In this document: positions 11,022 to 19,928 of the stretch, piece by piece
How the letters are laid out: every line of letters begins with the position of its first letter
Position numbering within the stretch: the stretch's first letter is position 1
Source: Alloyangia pacifica
Lineage (GTDB): Bacteria > Pseudomonadota > Alphaproteobacteria > Rhodobacterales > Rhodobacteraceae
Length of the DNA stretch: 64,000 nt
Reading direction: 5' to 3'
Assembly: GCF_020524285.1 (NCBI RefSeq)
Contig: NZ_JAIVKX010000004.1
Span: 186,001 to 250,000, forward strand
The notes under the pieces: generated by a model
What the model saw: the letters and a program-made list of their open reading frames with translations, nothing else
Told to the model about the DNA's origin: nothing
The model's database searches: none
Position numbers and translations under genes: made by a program

Positions 11022-12731
11022 ATGAAAATGAAAACCCTTCTGCTCGGGGCCGCAGCCAGCTTTGCGCTGGCCCCCGCCGCTGCCATGGCGGAGCGCGGCT
11101 CGGACGGGCACGTGAACATCATCTACTGGCAGGCGCCGTCGATCATGACGCCCTATCTGTCGAGCGGTACCAAGGACATCGAAGCCTCCTCGCTCGTGCT
11201 CGAGCCCCTCGGCCGCTACACCGAGACCGGCGCGCTGGTGCCCTTCCTGGCCGAAGAGATTCCCACCGTCGAGAACGGCGGCGTGTCCGAGGACCTGAAG
11301 TCGATCACCTGGAAGCTGAAAGAGGGCCTGCTGTGGTCCGACGGTTCGCCGGTGACCTCGGCCGACGTCAAGTTCACCGCCGACTACTGCATGAACCCCG
11401 AGGGCGGCTGCGCGCAACTGGCCAAGTTCGACCACATCGCCTCGATCGACACCCCTGACGATCTGACCGTCGTGGTGAACTTCGACGAGGCCATGCCGAA
11501 CCCCTACGGCCCCTTCATGGGTGGCCAGTCCCCGATTCTGCAGAAGGCGCAGTTCGAAAACTGCGTGGGCGCCGCGGCGTCGACCTGCACCGAGGCCAAC
11601 TTCAACCCGATCGGCACCGGCCCCTTCGTGGTCGACGAGTTCAAGCCGAACGACGTGATCTCGCTCTCGGCGAACCCCAACTACCGTGACCCGGCGAAGC
11701 CCGCCTTCGCGACCGCCACGCTGAAAGGCGGCGGCGATGCGGAATCCGCGGCCCGCGCGGTTCTGCAGACCGGCGAGTTCGACTACGCCTGGAACCTGCA
11801 GCTGGCGCCCGACGTCCTTGCCTCCATGGCAGAAGGCGGTCAGGGCACCCCGGTCTCGGCCTTCGGCACCCTGGTTGAACGCCTCGAGATGAACATGACG
11901 GATCCCTCGCCGAACCTGCCCGAGGGCGAGCGCGCCACCGTGGCGCATCCGCACCCGATCCTGTCCGATTTCAACGTCCGCAAGGCCCTGTCGATGGCCA
12001 TCGACCGTCCGCTGCTGACCGAGATCGGCTACGGCCAGGCCGGCCGTCCGACCTGTAACCTCGTGCCCGCGCCCGAGCTCTACGCCTCGGACAACACCGA
12101 GTGTCTGACCCAGGACCTCGAAGGCGCCAAGGCGCTGCTCGAGGAAGCCGGCTGGACCGACAGCGACGGTGACGGCATCCGCGAGAAGGACGGCGTGAAG
12201 CTGAGCCTGCTCTACCAGACCTCGACCAACGCCGTCCGCCAGGACTTCCAGGCGCTGATCAAGGATTGGTGGCGCCAGATCGGCGTCGAGACCGAACTGC
12301 GCAACGTCGACGCCTCGGTGTTCTTCGGCGGTGACCCGGGTTCGCCCGACACCTTCCAGAAGTTCTACGCGGACGTCGAGATGTACGCGAACAACTTCGA
12401 CGGCACCGACCCGCAGTCCTATCTGCAGATGTACCGCTGCGGCAACGAGCCGAAGCCGTCCTCGCAGTGGCAGGGTGAGAACATCAACCGCTTCTGCAAC
12501 GAAGAGTACGACGCGCTCCTCGACGAGCTTGCCAAGACCGGCGAGCTGAGCAAGCGCGGCGAGATCGCCAAGAAGCTGAACGACATCATTACCAAGGAAA
12601 CGATGACCATCGTTCCGCTGGTCGACCGTGGTCGTGTCTCGGCGCATTCCAACACGCTCGGCGGTGTCATCCTGAACACCTGGGACAGCGAACTGTGGAA
12701 CGCGGCCGACTGGTACCGCATCGAAGGCTGA
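11022..12731 (+). CDS. peptide ABC transporter substrate-binding protein
   Basis: A 569-residue family 5 solute-binding protein of the peptide/nickel type. It begins with a cleavable signal peptide (MKMKTLLLGAAASFALAPAAAMA, cleavage after AMA), so the mature protein is periplasmic. Family landmarks include WKLKEGLLWSDGSPVTSADV and NVRKALSMAIDRPLL. A good AGGGAG ribosome site lies eight bases before the ATG. It is followed by a hairpin at 12744-12770 and then by the two permease genes, which fits the common pattern of higher expression of the binding protein than of the membrane parts. Substrate unknown, probably oligopeptides. Confidence 0.92.
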   Translation: MKMKTLLLGAAASFALAPAAAMAERGSDGHVNIIYWQAPSIMTPYLSSGTKDIEASSLVLEPLGRYTETGALVPFLAEEIPTVENGGVSEDLKSITWKLKEGLLWSDGSPVTSADVKFTADYCMNPEGGCAQLAKFDHIASIDTPDDLTVVVNFDEAMPNPYGPFMGGQSPILQKAQFENCVGAAASTCTEANFNPIGTGPFVVDEFKPNDVISLSANPNYRDPAKPAFATATLKGGGDAESAARAVLQTGEFDYAWNLQLAPDVLASMAEGGQGTPVSAFGTLVERLEMNMTDPSPNLPEGERATVAHPHPILSDFNVRKALSMAIDRPLLTEIGYGQAGRPTCNLVPAPELYASDNTECLTQDLEGAKALLEEAGWTDSDGDGIREKDGVKLSLLYQTSTNAVRQDFQALIKDWWRQIGVETELRNVDASVFFGGDPGSPDTFQKFYADVEMYANNFDGTDPQSYLQMYRCGNEPKPSSQWQGENINRFCNEEYDALLDELAKTGELSKRGEIAKKLNDIITKETMTIVPLVDRGRVSAHSNTLGGVILNTWDSELWNAADWYRIEG

Positions 12732-12743
12732 TCCTGTGACACG

Positions 12744-12778
12744 CACGCCCCCGCCCGACGCGGGGGCGTGCCCCTTTT
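12744..12778 (+). terminator. intrinsic terminator or attenuator after the binding-protein gene
   Basis: An 11-bp perfect stem, CACGCCCCCGC at 12744-12754 and GCGGGGGCGTG at 12760-12770, with a five-base loop and then CCCCTTTT. It begins 12 bases after the stop codon. The permease genes continue in the same direction 227 bases later, so it may terminate only part of the transcripts. Confidence 0.7.
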
Positions 12779-13004
12779 CGGAAGGTCTGCCCGTGACCTC
12801 ACCTCTCCGGAACCCCGACCTCGGCCCGCGCGGCCGGTCTCCCGCCCCGGCCACCGCCGCTTCCCGGCGACAGCCGGCGCCGCAGCACGGGCCCAACACC
12901 AAAGACACGGAATACATGACGCACACAGCCCGTATCCCCGCGCCGTGCCGGCCGCTGCCCCTGCAGCCGCAGCGCCGCCGCTCCCCCGCCCGCGAGGTCC
13001 GCCC

Positions 13005-14042
13005 ATGCTAACCTATGCGATCCGCCGCCTCGTCCTTTCGATTCCGACGCTGCTGTTCATCAGCTTCGTGATCTTCATGCTGCTGCAGCTCGCGCCGGGC
13101 GATCCCATGGCGCAGGTGCCGCTGACCGTGCCGCCCGAGGTGAAGCAGAAGATGCGCGAGGCGCTCGGCGTCGGCGAGCCCGCCCTGGTGCAATACTGGA
13201 AATGGCTGGTGCAGGTCTTCTGGACCGAACCCAAGATCTTCATCGACTGGCTGACCAACGACAGCTTCCTGCTCGGCTGGCTGCCCGACACGCATCTCTA
13301 CAACGGCGAGCTGCGGGTGATCTCGTGGCAGACCCGCTCGCCGGTGATGGACATCGTGCTGCAGCGTATCCCGCAGACCCTCTGGGTCGTCGGCCTGAGC
13401 TACATCGTGGGCGTGCTGATCGCCCTGCCCATCGGCATCTACTCGGCCTACCGGCAGTACTCGGTCTTCGACCAGGCCGGCACCTTCATCACCATGGTCG
13501 GCTTCTCGATCCCGCCGTTCTTCACCGGCCCGCTGCTGATCGTGATCTTCTCGGTCTACCTCGGCTGGTTCCCGTCGATCTACGACACCACCCACGTGGT
13601 GAATGACTGGGAGAGCTTCAAGTTCCAGCTGATGCAGATGATCATGCCGGTCATGGTGCTGGCGCTGCAGACCACGGCGCAGCTGTCGCGCTACATGCGC
13701 GCCTCGATGCTCGACAACCTCAACCAGGACTACGTGCGCACCGCCCGTGCCAAGGGCCTGTCGGAAGCCGTGGTTGTGATGATCCACGTGCTGCGCAACT
13801 CGATGATCCCGGTGATCACCGTGATCGCGCTCGGCGTGCCGGCGATCTTCGGCGGCGCGATCATCACCGAGAACGTGTTCAAGGTGAACGGCATCGGCCA
13901 GCTTCTGATCACCGCGCTCTTCGCCAACGACCTGCCGATGGTGATGACGCTGACCTTCATCTTTGCCGTGCTGATCGTGGCCTTCAACCTGATCGCCGAC
14001 ATCCTCTATGGCCTTCTCGACCCGAGGATCCGCTATGACTGA
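13005..14042 (+). CDS. peptide ABC transporter permease (DppB type)
   Basis: A 345-residue inner membrane permease. The N-terminus MLTYAIRRLVLSIPTLLFISFVIF is the typical first membrane helix of DppB/OppB proteins, and the EAA loop that docks the ATPase is visible as RTARAKGLSEAVVVMIHVLRN near residue 245. The start at 13005 is preceded by GAGG nine bases upstream; a longer frame reaching back to 12768 is low-complexity and is rejected. It pairs with the next permease, whose start overlaps its stop by eight bases. Confidence 0.92.
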   Translation: MLTYAIRRLVLSIPTLLFISFVIFMLLQLAPGDPMAQVPLTVPPEVKQKMREALGVGEPALVQYWKWLVQVFWTEPKIFIDWLTNDSFLLGWLPDTHLYNGELRVISWQTRSPVMDIVLQRIPQTLWVVGLSYIVGVLIALPIGIYSAYRQYSVFDQAGTFITMVGFSIPPFFTGPLLIVIFSVYLGWFPSIYDTTHVVNDWESFKFQLMQMIMPVMVLALQTTAQLSRYMRASMLDNLNQDYVRTARAKGLSEAVVVMIHVLRNSMIPVITVIALGVPAIFGGAIITENVFKVNGIGQLLITALFANDLPMVMTLTFIFAVLIVAFNLIADILYGLLDPRIRYD

Positions 14043-15015
14043 GCCCGTTCCCGCCTCCCCCGCCCCGATCGAGGCCCTGCGCGACAAGGGCCCCGACAAG
14101 CCGCCGCGCTCCAAGTGGAAGGATGTCTGGGCGCAGTTCCGCAAGCACAAGGGTGCCATGGTCGGGGCCTTCTTCCTGATCTTCATCACCCTCGGCGTGC
14201 TCATCGGTCCCTACATCTGGACGCTCGATCCGCAGGCGCTGGACATCCGCGCCAAGGACATGCGGCCGGTCTACACCGCGCTCTGGGACAGCACGGCCAA
14301 GACCGGCTGGGCGCACCCGCTGGGCTCGGACCAGCTCGGGCGTGACAACCTCGCGCAGCTGATCGCCGGCGGGCGGGCCTCGATGGCCGTGGGCTGGGCG
14401 GCGATGATCCTGTCGCTGGTGATCGGCGCCGGCATCGGCGTTCTGGCGGGCTACTTCAAGAAGCTCGACGGGCCGCTGATGCGTCTCACGGACCTGTTCC
14501 TGAGCCTCCCGATCCTGCCGCTGCTGCTGGTCGCGGTGACGCTGTTCCGCCAGCCGCTGCGCGCCAACTTCGGCCCCGAGGGCGGCATGTTCATCCTCAT
14601 CGTCACCGTGGTCGGCATCACCTCGTGGATGCCCACGGCGCGCATCGTGCGCGGCGACGTGCTGGCGCTGAAGGAACGCGAGTTCGTGCTGGCGGCGCGC
14701 TCGATCGGCACCAAGCCGTTCCAGATCATCAAGCGCCACCTGCTGCCCAACGTGCTCTCGCCGATCATGGTCTCGGCGACGCTGGGCCTCGCCACGGCGA
14801 TCATCACCGAGAGCGCCCTGTCGTTCCTCGGCGTGGGCTTCCCGTCGGACTTCCCGACCTGGGGCAAGATGCTGGCCGACGCGGTGGCGCGGATGGAGGA
14901 CTTCCCCGAGCGGGTGATCCTGCCCGGCATCGCGATCTCGCTCACCGTGCTCGGCGTGAACTACCTCGGCGACGGCCTGCGCGACGCGCTCGACCCGCGC
15001 ATCCGCGGCCGCTGA
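14035..15015 (+). CDS. peptide ABC transporter permease (DppC type)
   Basis: A 326-residue DppC/OppC-type permease, the second membrane subunit of the importer. A short cytoplasmic N-terminal region rich in Pro and Lys is followed by the helix GAMVGAFFLIFITLGVLIGPYIW, the family region HPLGSDQLGRDNLAQLIAGG and an EAA loop LAARSIGTKPFQIIKRHLLPN. The ATG at 14035 lies inside the end of the upstream gene (ATGACTGA), showing translational coupling. The transcript ends at the strong terminator at 15044. Confidence 0.92.
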   Translation: MTEPVPASPAPIEALRDKGPDKPPRSKWKDVWAQFRKHKGAMVGAFFLIFITLGVLIGPYIWTLDPQALDIRAKDMRPVYTALWDSTAKTGWAHPLGSDQLGRDNLAQLIAGGRASMAVGWAAMILSLVIGAGIGVLAGYFKKLDGPLMRLTDLFLSLPILPLLLVAVTLFRQPLRANFGPEGGMFILIVTVVGITSWMPTARIVRGDVLALKEREFVLAARSIGTKPFQIIKRHLLPNVLSPIMVSATLGLATAIITESALSFLGVGFPSDFPTWGKMLADAVARMEDFPERVILPGIAISLTVLGVNYLGDGLRDALDPRIRGR

Positions 15016-15043
15016 GCGGCACGCCAGCGGGGTCCGCCATCTG

Positions 15044-15074
15044 GGGCGGGAGGCATCGGCCTCCCGCCCTTTTT
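15044..15074 (+). terminator. intrinsic terminator of the peptide transporter operon
   Basis: Perfect 11-bp stem GGGCGGGAGGC (15044-15054) and GCCTCCCGCCC (15059-15069), loop ATCG, then TTTTTC. It lies 29 bases after the last permease gene. Confidence 0.9.
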
Positions 15075-15125
15075 CTTGCGCACTCCGCCTGCGCCCATCG
15101 CTGTGCAGGCGGCGCTGCCGGAGGT

Positions 15126-15199
15126 GCGTATTTGGAAAGAGAAGAAGACCCGGGAGCCCCAAGGCCGCGCGCGGTCCCTTCTTCTCTTTGAAAATACGC
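15126..15199. repeat. long-armed inverted repeat, copy R3
   Basis: Left arm 15126-15147 reads GCGTATTTGGAAAGAGAAGAAG; right arm 15178-15199 is its near-perfect reverse complement, ending in AAAATACGC. About 30 GC-rich bases separate them. The arms recur at 34237-34319, and the left arm alone recurs at 28670-28690. It sits between the convergent permease and mrcA genes. Confidence 0.75.
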
Positions 15200-15300
15200 C
15201 GGGGTGAATTGGCCAACGGGACGCCAAGGTGCGCCACCGGTCCAAGCGCCGATGGCGACGAGGGGCGGCGCCCCTCCGCCCCTCGCCACAGAGCCTTCGC

Positions 15301-15331
15301 AAAAGAAAAGGCGGAGGGTTTCCCCTCCGCC
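15301..15331 (-). terminator. intrinsic terminator of mrcA
   Basis: On the minus strand a 9-bp stem GGCGGAGGG/CCCTCCGCC (15310-15318 and 15323-15331) with loop GAAA is followed by TTTTCTTTT. It begins 30 bases after the mrcA stop. Confidence 0.85.
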
Positions 15332-15360
15332 TCGTCGATCTCACTAACCCGTAGCGCCGC

Positions 15361-17898
15361 TCAATAGAGCCCGCCCGAGCTGAGTGTGCCGAAGGAGGCC
15401 TTCGGACCCACCGTCGCCTTGCGCCCGGTGGAGGTGGTGACCTCGCGCGGGCGGGTCGAGCCGTCGGGCTGGATCATGTCGAAGTTGCCCGACATCGCCC
15501 AGCCGCCGTCGAGCTGCACGCCGAAGAGCGGCTCCTCGCCCGAGCGGAAGCATTCCGCAACGACGTTCGGACCCGTGGCGTCCGGCCCCAGCCGCGCGCC
15601 GGTGAAGCGGTCCATGTTGAGGAAGTTGCACGCGGGCGGCACCTTGAACTGGCCGCCGCCGTATTTCTCGACCGCCTTGAGCATGAACCGGTTGAACACC
15701 GGTCCGCACATGCCGCCGCCCGAAGCGCCCCGGCCCAGCGGCCGCGGCGTGTCGTAGCCGATGTAGCAGCCCGCCACGATGTTCGAGGTGAAGCCAAGGA
15801 ACCACACGTCCTTGGCATCGTTGGTGGTGCCGGTCTTGCCGGCGGTGGGCACCGGCAGGTTCACCGTCCGCGAGGCGGTGCCGCGTTCGACCACGCCGCG
15901 CATCATCGAGGTGAGCTGGTAGGCGGTGACGCCATCCATGATCCGGTCGCGGTTGTTGCGGATGTCGGGGCCCCGGCCTGGCGGCAGGTTCGGATCGGCG
16001 CAATCGAGGCAGGTGCGCTCGTTGCCCTTTTCGTACTCGTGGTTGTAGACGGTGCGGCCGTAGCGGTCCTGCACCCGGTCGACCAGCGTCGGCTCGACCC
16101 GTTCACCGCCGTTGGCGAACATCGCGTAGGCCGAGATCATCTTGTAGAGCGTGGTCTCGTCGGCGCCGAGCGCATTGGCCAGCACCCGCCCCATGTGATC
16201 GTAGACGCCGAATTTCTCGGCGTAGCGCGCCACCGTGTCCATGCCGATCTCCTGCGCGAGGCGGATGGTCATCAGGTTGCGCGACTGCTCGATCCCGGTG
16301 CGCAGCGGCGTCGGGCCGTAGTAGGTGTTCGAGGCGTTCTTCGGGCGCCACACGCCCTGCGGCGTGTTGATCTCGATCGGGGCGTCGATGATGATCGTCG
16401 AAGGCGAGAAGCCCGAGTCCAGCGCCGACGCGTAGACGAAGGGCTTGAAGCTGGAACCCGGCTGGCGCAGCGCCTGGGTGGCACGGTTGAACACCGAGTT
16501 CTGGTAGCTGAAGCCGCCCTGCATGGCGATCACCCGGCCGGTGTTCACATCCATCGCCATGAAGGCGCCCTGCACGCGCGGCACCTGGCGCAGCGTCCAG
16601 CGGATGAAGTCGCCGGTCTGATCCTCGGTCATGGCGCGCACGTGCACCACGTCGCCGCGCGCGAAGTTGTCGCGGAAGCTGCCCGAGATCCAGCTGATGT
16701 CATTGCGCGGCACCACCGTGGGGCGCTCTGCGGTGTCCTCGACGCCTTCGATGCCGAGCCGCATCTGCTGGTCGCCGACCTCGAGCACCACCGCCGGGTA
16801 CCATTGGCTGTCGAGGTCGATGTCGCGCGCCACGGCCACGGAGGCCAGCGCGTCGCGCCAGGCCTGTTCCGAGCCGAGCTGCTCTTCGGGGATGGTCTTG
16901 CCGGTGCCGCGCCAGCGGCCCAGGCTGCGGTCGTAGTCCTCGAGCGCGGTGCGCAGCGACTTGGCCGCCTCGACCTGCATCTCGGGGTCCAGCGTCGCGC
17001 GCACCGACAGGCCGCCCGAGAAGAACTCGCCCTCGCCGAACTGGTCGGTGAGCTGGCGGCGGATCTCGTCGGTGAAATAGTCGCGCGGCGGCAGCGCGTC
17101 CTGGTACGGCGGGTAATCCCCGTTCTGCACCGATTTCAGCGGCTGCGCGACGCTGTACTCGAAGGTCGCCTCGTCGATGTAGCCGTTCTCGAGCATCTCG
17201 CGCAGCACGTAGTTGCGGCGCTGGGTGACCCGCTCCTTGGCGCGCACCGGGTGATAGCGGCCCGGCGCCTGCGGCATCGAGGCCAGCATTGCGGCTTCGT
17301 GCGGCTCGAGCTCCGTGAGGGTCTTGTTGAAATAGGTCTGCGCCGCGGCGGTCACCCCGTAGGAGTTCTGGCCGAGAAAGATCTCGTTCAGGTAGAGCTC
17401 GAGGATTTTGTCCTTGCTCAGCGTTTCCTCGAGCCGCGAGGCAAGGATGATCTCCTTGATCTTGCGCTCGATCTTGCGGTCGCCCGACAACAGGAAGTTC
17501 TTCATCACCTGCTGGGTGATGGTCGAGGCGCCGCGCACCTCGCGGCCGCGCGTGCGCACTGCCTCGACCACGGCGGCGGCGATGCCGCGCACGTCGTAGC
17601 CGTGGTGCTCGTAGAAGTTCTTGTCCTCGGCCGAGATGAAGGCCTGCTTCACCATGTCGGGGATCTGGTCCGCCGGGGTGAACAGCCGCCGCTCCTGGGC
17701 GAACTCGTCGATGACCTGGCCTTCTTGCGAGTAGATGCGGCTGATCGTCGGCGGGGTGTATTGTGCCAGGCTCTCGTGGCTCGGCAGGTCGCGGCCATAG
17801 ATCCAGAACACCGCGCCGATGGACAGCGCGATCGCCATCAGCCCGAGGGTGATGACGCTGAAGATGGCTCCGAAGAAGGAGAAGATGAACCTGATCAC
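15361..17898 (-). CDS. mrcA: penicillin-binding protein 1A, class A
   Basis: An 845-residue bifunctional peptidoglycan synthase: glycosyltransferase plus transpeptidase. One membrane helix at the N-terminus (FIFSFFGAIFSVITLGLMAI) is followed by the family 51 transferase domain with ISAEDKNFYEHHGYD (catalytic Glu) and GASTITQQVMKNFLL, an OB-like insert, and the transpeptidase with SSFK and KTGTTNDAKDVWF. I choose the GTG at 17898, which has a GAGAGG ribosome site eight bases upstream, over an in-frame ATG at 17928. It stands alone with a plausible promoter just upstream. Confidence 0.93.
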   Translation of the reverse strand: MIRFIFSFFGAIFSVITLGLMAIALSIGAVFWIYGRDLPSHESLAQYTPPTISRIYSQEGQVIDEFAQERRLFTPADQIPDMVKQAFISAEDKNFYEHHGYDVRGIAAAVVEAVRTRGREVRGASTITQQVMKNFLLSGDRKIERKIKEIILASRLEETLSKDKILELYLNEIFLGQNSYGVTAAAQTYFNKTLTELEPHEAAMLASMPQAPGRYHPVRAKERVTQRRNYVLREMLENGYIDEATFEYSVAQPLKSVQNGDYPPYQDALPPRDYFTDEIRRQLTDQFGEGEFFSGGLSVRATLDPEMQVEAAKSLRTALEDYDRSLGRWRGTGKTIPEEQLGSEQAWRDALASVAVARDIDLDSQWYPAVVLEVGDQQMRLGIEGVEDTAERPTVVPRNDISWISGSFRDNFARGDVVHVRAMTEDQTGDFIRWTLRQVPRVQGAFMAMDVNTGRVIAMQGGFSYQNSVFNRATQALRQPGSSFKPFVYASALDSGFSPSTIIIDAPIEINTPQGVWRPKNASNTYYGPTPLRTGIEQSRNLMTIRLAQEIGMDTVARYAEKFGVYDHMGRVLANALGADETTLYKMISAYAMFANGGERVEPTLVDRVQDRYGRTVYNHEYEKGNERTCLDCADPNLPPGRGPDIRNNRDRIMDGVTAYQLTSMMRGVVERGTASRTVNLPVPTAGKTGTTNDAKDVWFLGFTSNIVAGCYIGYDTPRPLGRGASGGGMCGPVFNRFMLKAVEKYGGGQFKVPPACNFLNMDRFTGARLGPDATGPNVVAECFRSGEEPLFGVQLDGGWAMSGNFDMIQPDGSTRPREVTTSTGRKATVGPKASFGTLSSGGLY

Positions 17899-17926
17899 GA
17901 GCAATGCCTCTCTGGATTGCAGCCCC

Positions 17927-17953
17927 ATTATACTGCGAGGGGCTTCAGGTCAA
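17927..17953 (-). promoter_or_regulatory. candidate mrcA promoter
   Basis: On the minus strand TATAAT occupies 17927-17932 and TTGACC occupies 17948-17953, a 15-base spacer, ending 29 bases before the mrcA GTG. A perfect -10 hexamer is unusual in this GC-rich region; the spacer is short, so the -35 assignment is weak. Confidence 0.45.
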
Positions 17954-18197
17954 AACACATAGGTGCCAAGAGCCGGAGACAAGCGCCAGGCTGCCTTTGG
18001 GCAGCAAACTGCGGTCGCACAGGCGGGGTGCTGGCGGGCTGCGGGCGGGGTGGCGGAATACCTTACACCTCTCGCGATGGATTTTTTCGCCAATTCGCGC
18101 TAGGGTGGTGAGGATTTTAGACGAATTGATTGCACTGCTCACCGGCTTCGCGCCGGGAGACCTTGTCTTGTTGCTCTGCCGTTCCGCGGGGGGTCCG

Positions 18198-19928
18198 ATG
18201 CGTGTTTATGAAGCCATTGTCGAGGCACTCGAAGATATCGGGGTCGACGCGGCCTTTGGCGGTGCCGGAGAGAATGCCGCTGGCCTCATGCTGGCGCTGG
18301 ACGCCTCGAAGACCATCCGCCCCATCCTGGCCAAGAACGAGCAGGCGGCGGCCTTCATGGCCTGCGGCTACGCGATGTTCTCCGACCGGCTGGGCGTGTG
18401 TTTCGCCACCGCCGGTCCCGGGGCGTTCAACCTGATTTCCGGGCTCTGCGTGGCGCTGACCGACAGCTATCCCCTGCTGGCGATCAGCGGCTATTCCACA
18501 GTGGCCTGGGAGGGACGCGGCGGGCTCAACGAGACCTCGGGCCGCGCCCGCACGCCCAATTCGCACATGATGTTCGACGCCTGCTGCAAGACCGATCCGG
18601 GCACCGGCAAGCCCGCCAACTACCTGGTGACCGATCCCGCCAAGCTGATCGACACGCTGGAGCACGCCGTGCGCGTCGCCTTCGAGGGGCGTCCGGGCCC
18701 GGTGCACCTCGCCATCGCCGAGGACATCACCGCGCGCAGCGTCACGGTGCCGAACTTCCGCCGCCTCGAGGTGCGCCCCGATCCGGTGCCGCCCGACCCG
18801 GCGCAGCTCGAGGCCGCTGGGAACCTGCTCGAAGATGCGCTGGAACGCGGCGACAGGGTCTGCGTGCTGGCGGGCTTCGGGGCGATCCGCGCGGGGGCCG
18901 GCGATGCGCTGCGCCGCTTCATCGAGCGCTTCGAGCTGCCTTTGCTGACCACGATGGACGGCAAGGGCATCGTCGACGAGCAGCACCGCCTGGCCATCGG
19001 CATCTTCTGCGACAGCGGCCACAAGGCGGCGCGCGATATCTGGGAGGACAGCGACCTGGTGCTCGCCATCGGCAATTCCTTTGCCCAGCACGCGACCTTC
19101 GACTTCAACGAGGAGCTCTTCGAGGGCAAGCAGCTCATCCATGTCAACATCGACCCCGGCGAGATCGACAAGGTCTACCGGGTGGATGCGGGCGTGGTCG
19201 CCGATGCGAAACTGGCCATCACGGCGCTGCACGCGCGGCTCGACAAGAACGTCGGCCCCCGCCCGGAGATCGACTACCGGCCCAAGGACTACGACGAGCG
19301 CTTCGTCATAGGTCTGCACAAGGGGCTGCACCCGGGGCGCATGGTGCAGGCGATCTCGCGCAACCTGCCGCCGCGCGGCGTGGTGTTGACCGACGCCGGG
19401 GCGCATGCCGCCTGGTGCGGCTACTACCTCGAGATGCGGGACGGTCAGAACTTCCGCAAGCCGGGCACCTACGGGCCGATGGGCATCGGCGTCTGCGGCG
19501 CGCTGGGGGTGAAGTTCGGCGATCCCTCGCGCCCGGTGGTCGCCGCGGTGGGCGACGGCAGCTACCTGATGATGGGCTTCGAGCTGATGACCGCCGTCGC
19601 CCATGACATCCCGGTGGTCTGGGTGATCTTCAACGACGGCGAGTTCAAGCTGATCAAGCTCTACCAGCTCTCGGCGTTCTTCGACACGGCGCTGACGGAG
19701 TTCGAGAACCCCGACTGGGTGGCCTACGCCCATGCCTGCGGCGCCGAGGGCTACCGCGCCGACGACGAGGACGAATTCGAGGAGGCATTCCGCAGGGCCA
19801 TCGCCTCCGGCAAGCCGACGCTGATCGACGCGCGGATCACCCGGCTCGCCCTGCCCCACTACAGCCCGGACCCCGAGGGCATCCTCTCGGCGCTCTGGAA
19901 CGGCATAAGGGAGAGGATCGGTGTCTGA
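18198..19928 (+). CDS. thiamine diphosphate-dependent enzyme (ALS/2-hydroxyacyl lyase-like)
   Basis: A 576-residue ThDP enzyme with the PYR, central and PP domains in order. The catalytic Glu is Glu48 in AKNEQAAAFMACGYA, and the cofactor motif is GDGSYLMMGFE at 452-462 with Asn479-Asp480 27 residues on, so both sites look intact. The superfamily includes acetolactate synthase, benzoylformate decarboxylase, oxalyl-CoA decarboxylase and 2-hydroxyacyl-CoA lyase; I cannot assign one. The ATG at 18198 starts exactly at the usual first helix; the frame is open upstream but that part is unlike the family. Its stop overlaps the next start by eight bases, coupling it to the dioxygenase-like gene. Confidence 0.8.
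   Translation: MRVYEAIVEALEDIGVDAAFGGAGENAAGLMLALDASKTIRPILAKNEQAAAFMACGYAMFSDRLGVCFATAGPGAFNLISGLCVALTDSYPLLAISGYSTVAWEGRGGLNETSGRARTPNSHMMFDACCKTDPGTGKPANYLVTDPAKLIDTLEHAVRVAFEGRPGPVHLAIAEDITARSVTVPNFRRLEVRPDPVPPDPAQLEAAGNLLEDALERGDRVCVLAGFGAIRAGAGDALRRFIERFELPLLTTMDGKGIVDEQHRLAIGIFCDSGHKAARDIWEDSDLVLAIGNSFAQHATFDFNEELFEGKQLIHVNIDPGEIDKVYRVDAGVVADAKLAITALHARLDKNVGPRPEIDYRPKDYDERFVIGLHKGLHPGRMVQAISRNLPPRGVVLTDAGAHAAWCGYYLEMRDGQNFRKPGTYGPMGIGVCGALGVKFGDPSRPVVAAVGDGSYLMMGFELMTAVAHDIPVVWVIFNDGEFKLIKLYQLSAFFDTALTEFENPDWVAYAHACGAEGYRADDEDEFEEAFRRAIASGKPTLIDARITRLALPHYSPDPEGILSALWNGIRERIGV

Noticed and set aside
16039-18111. A 690-codon plus-strand frame opposite mrcA
   Set aside because: Composition is typical of an antisense shadow (His, Arg, Val, Ala rich) and mrcA has all catalytic motifs.
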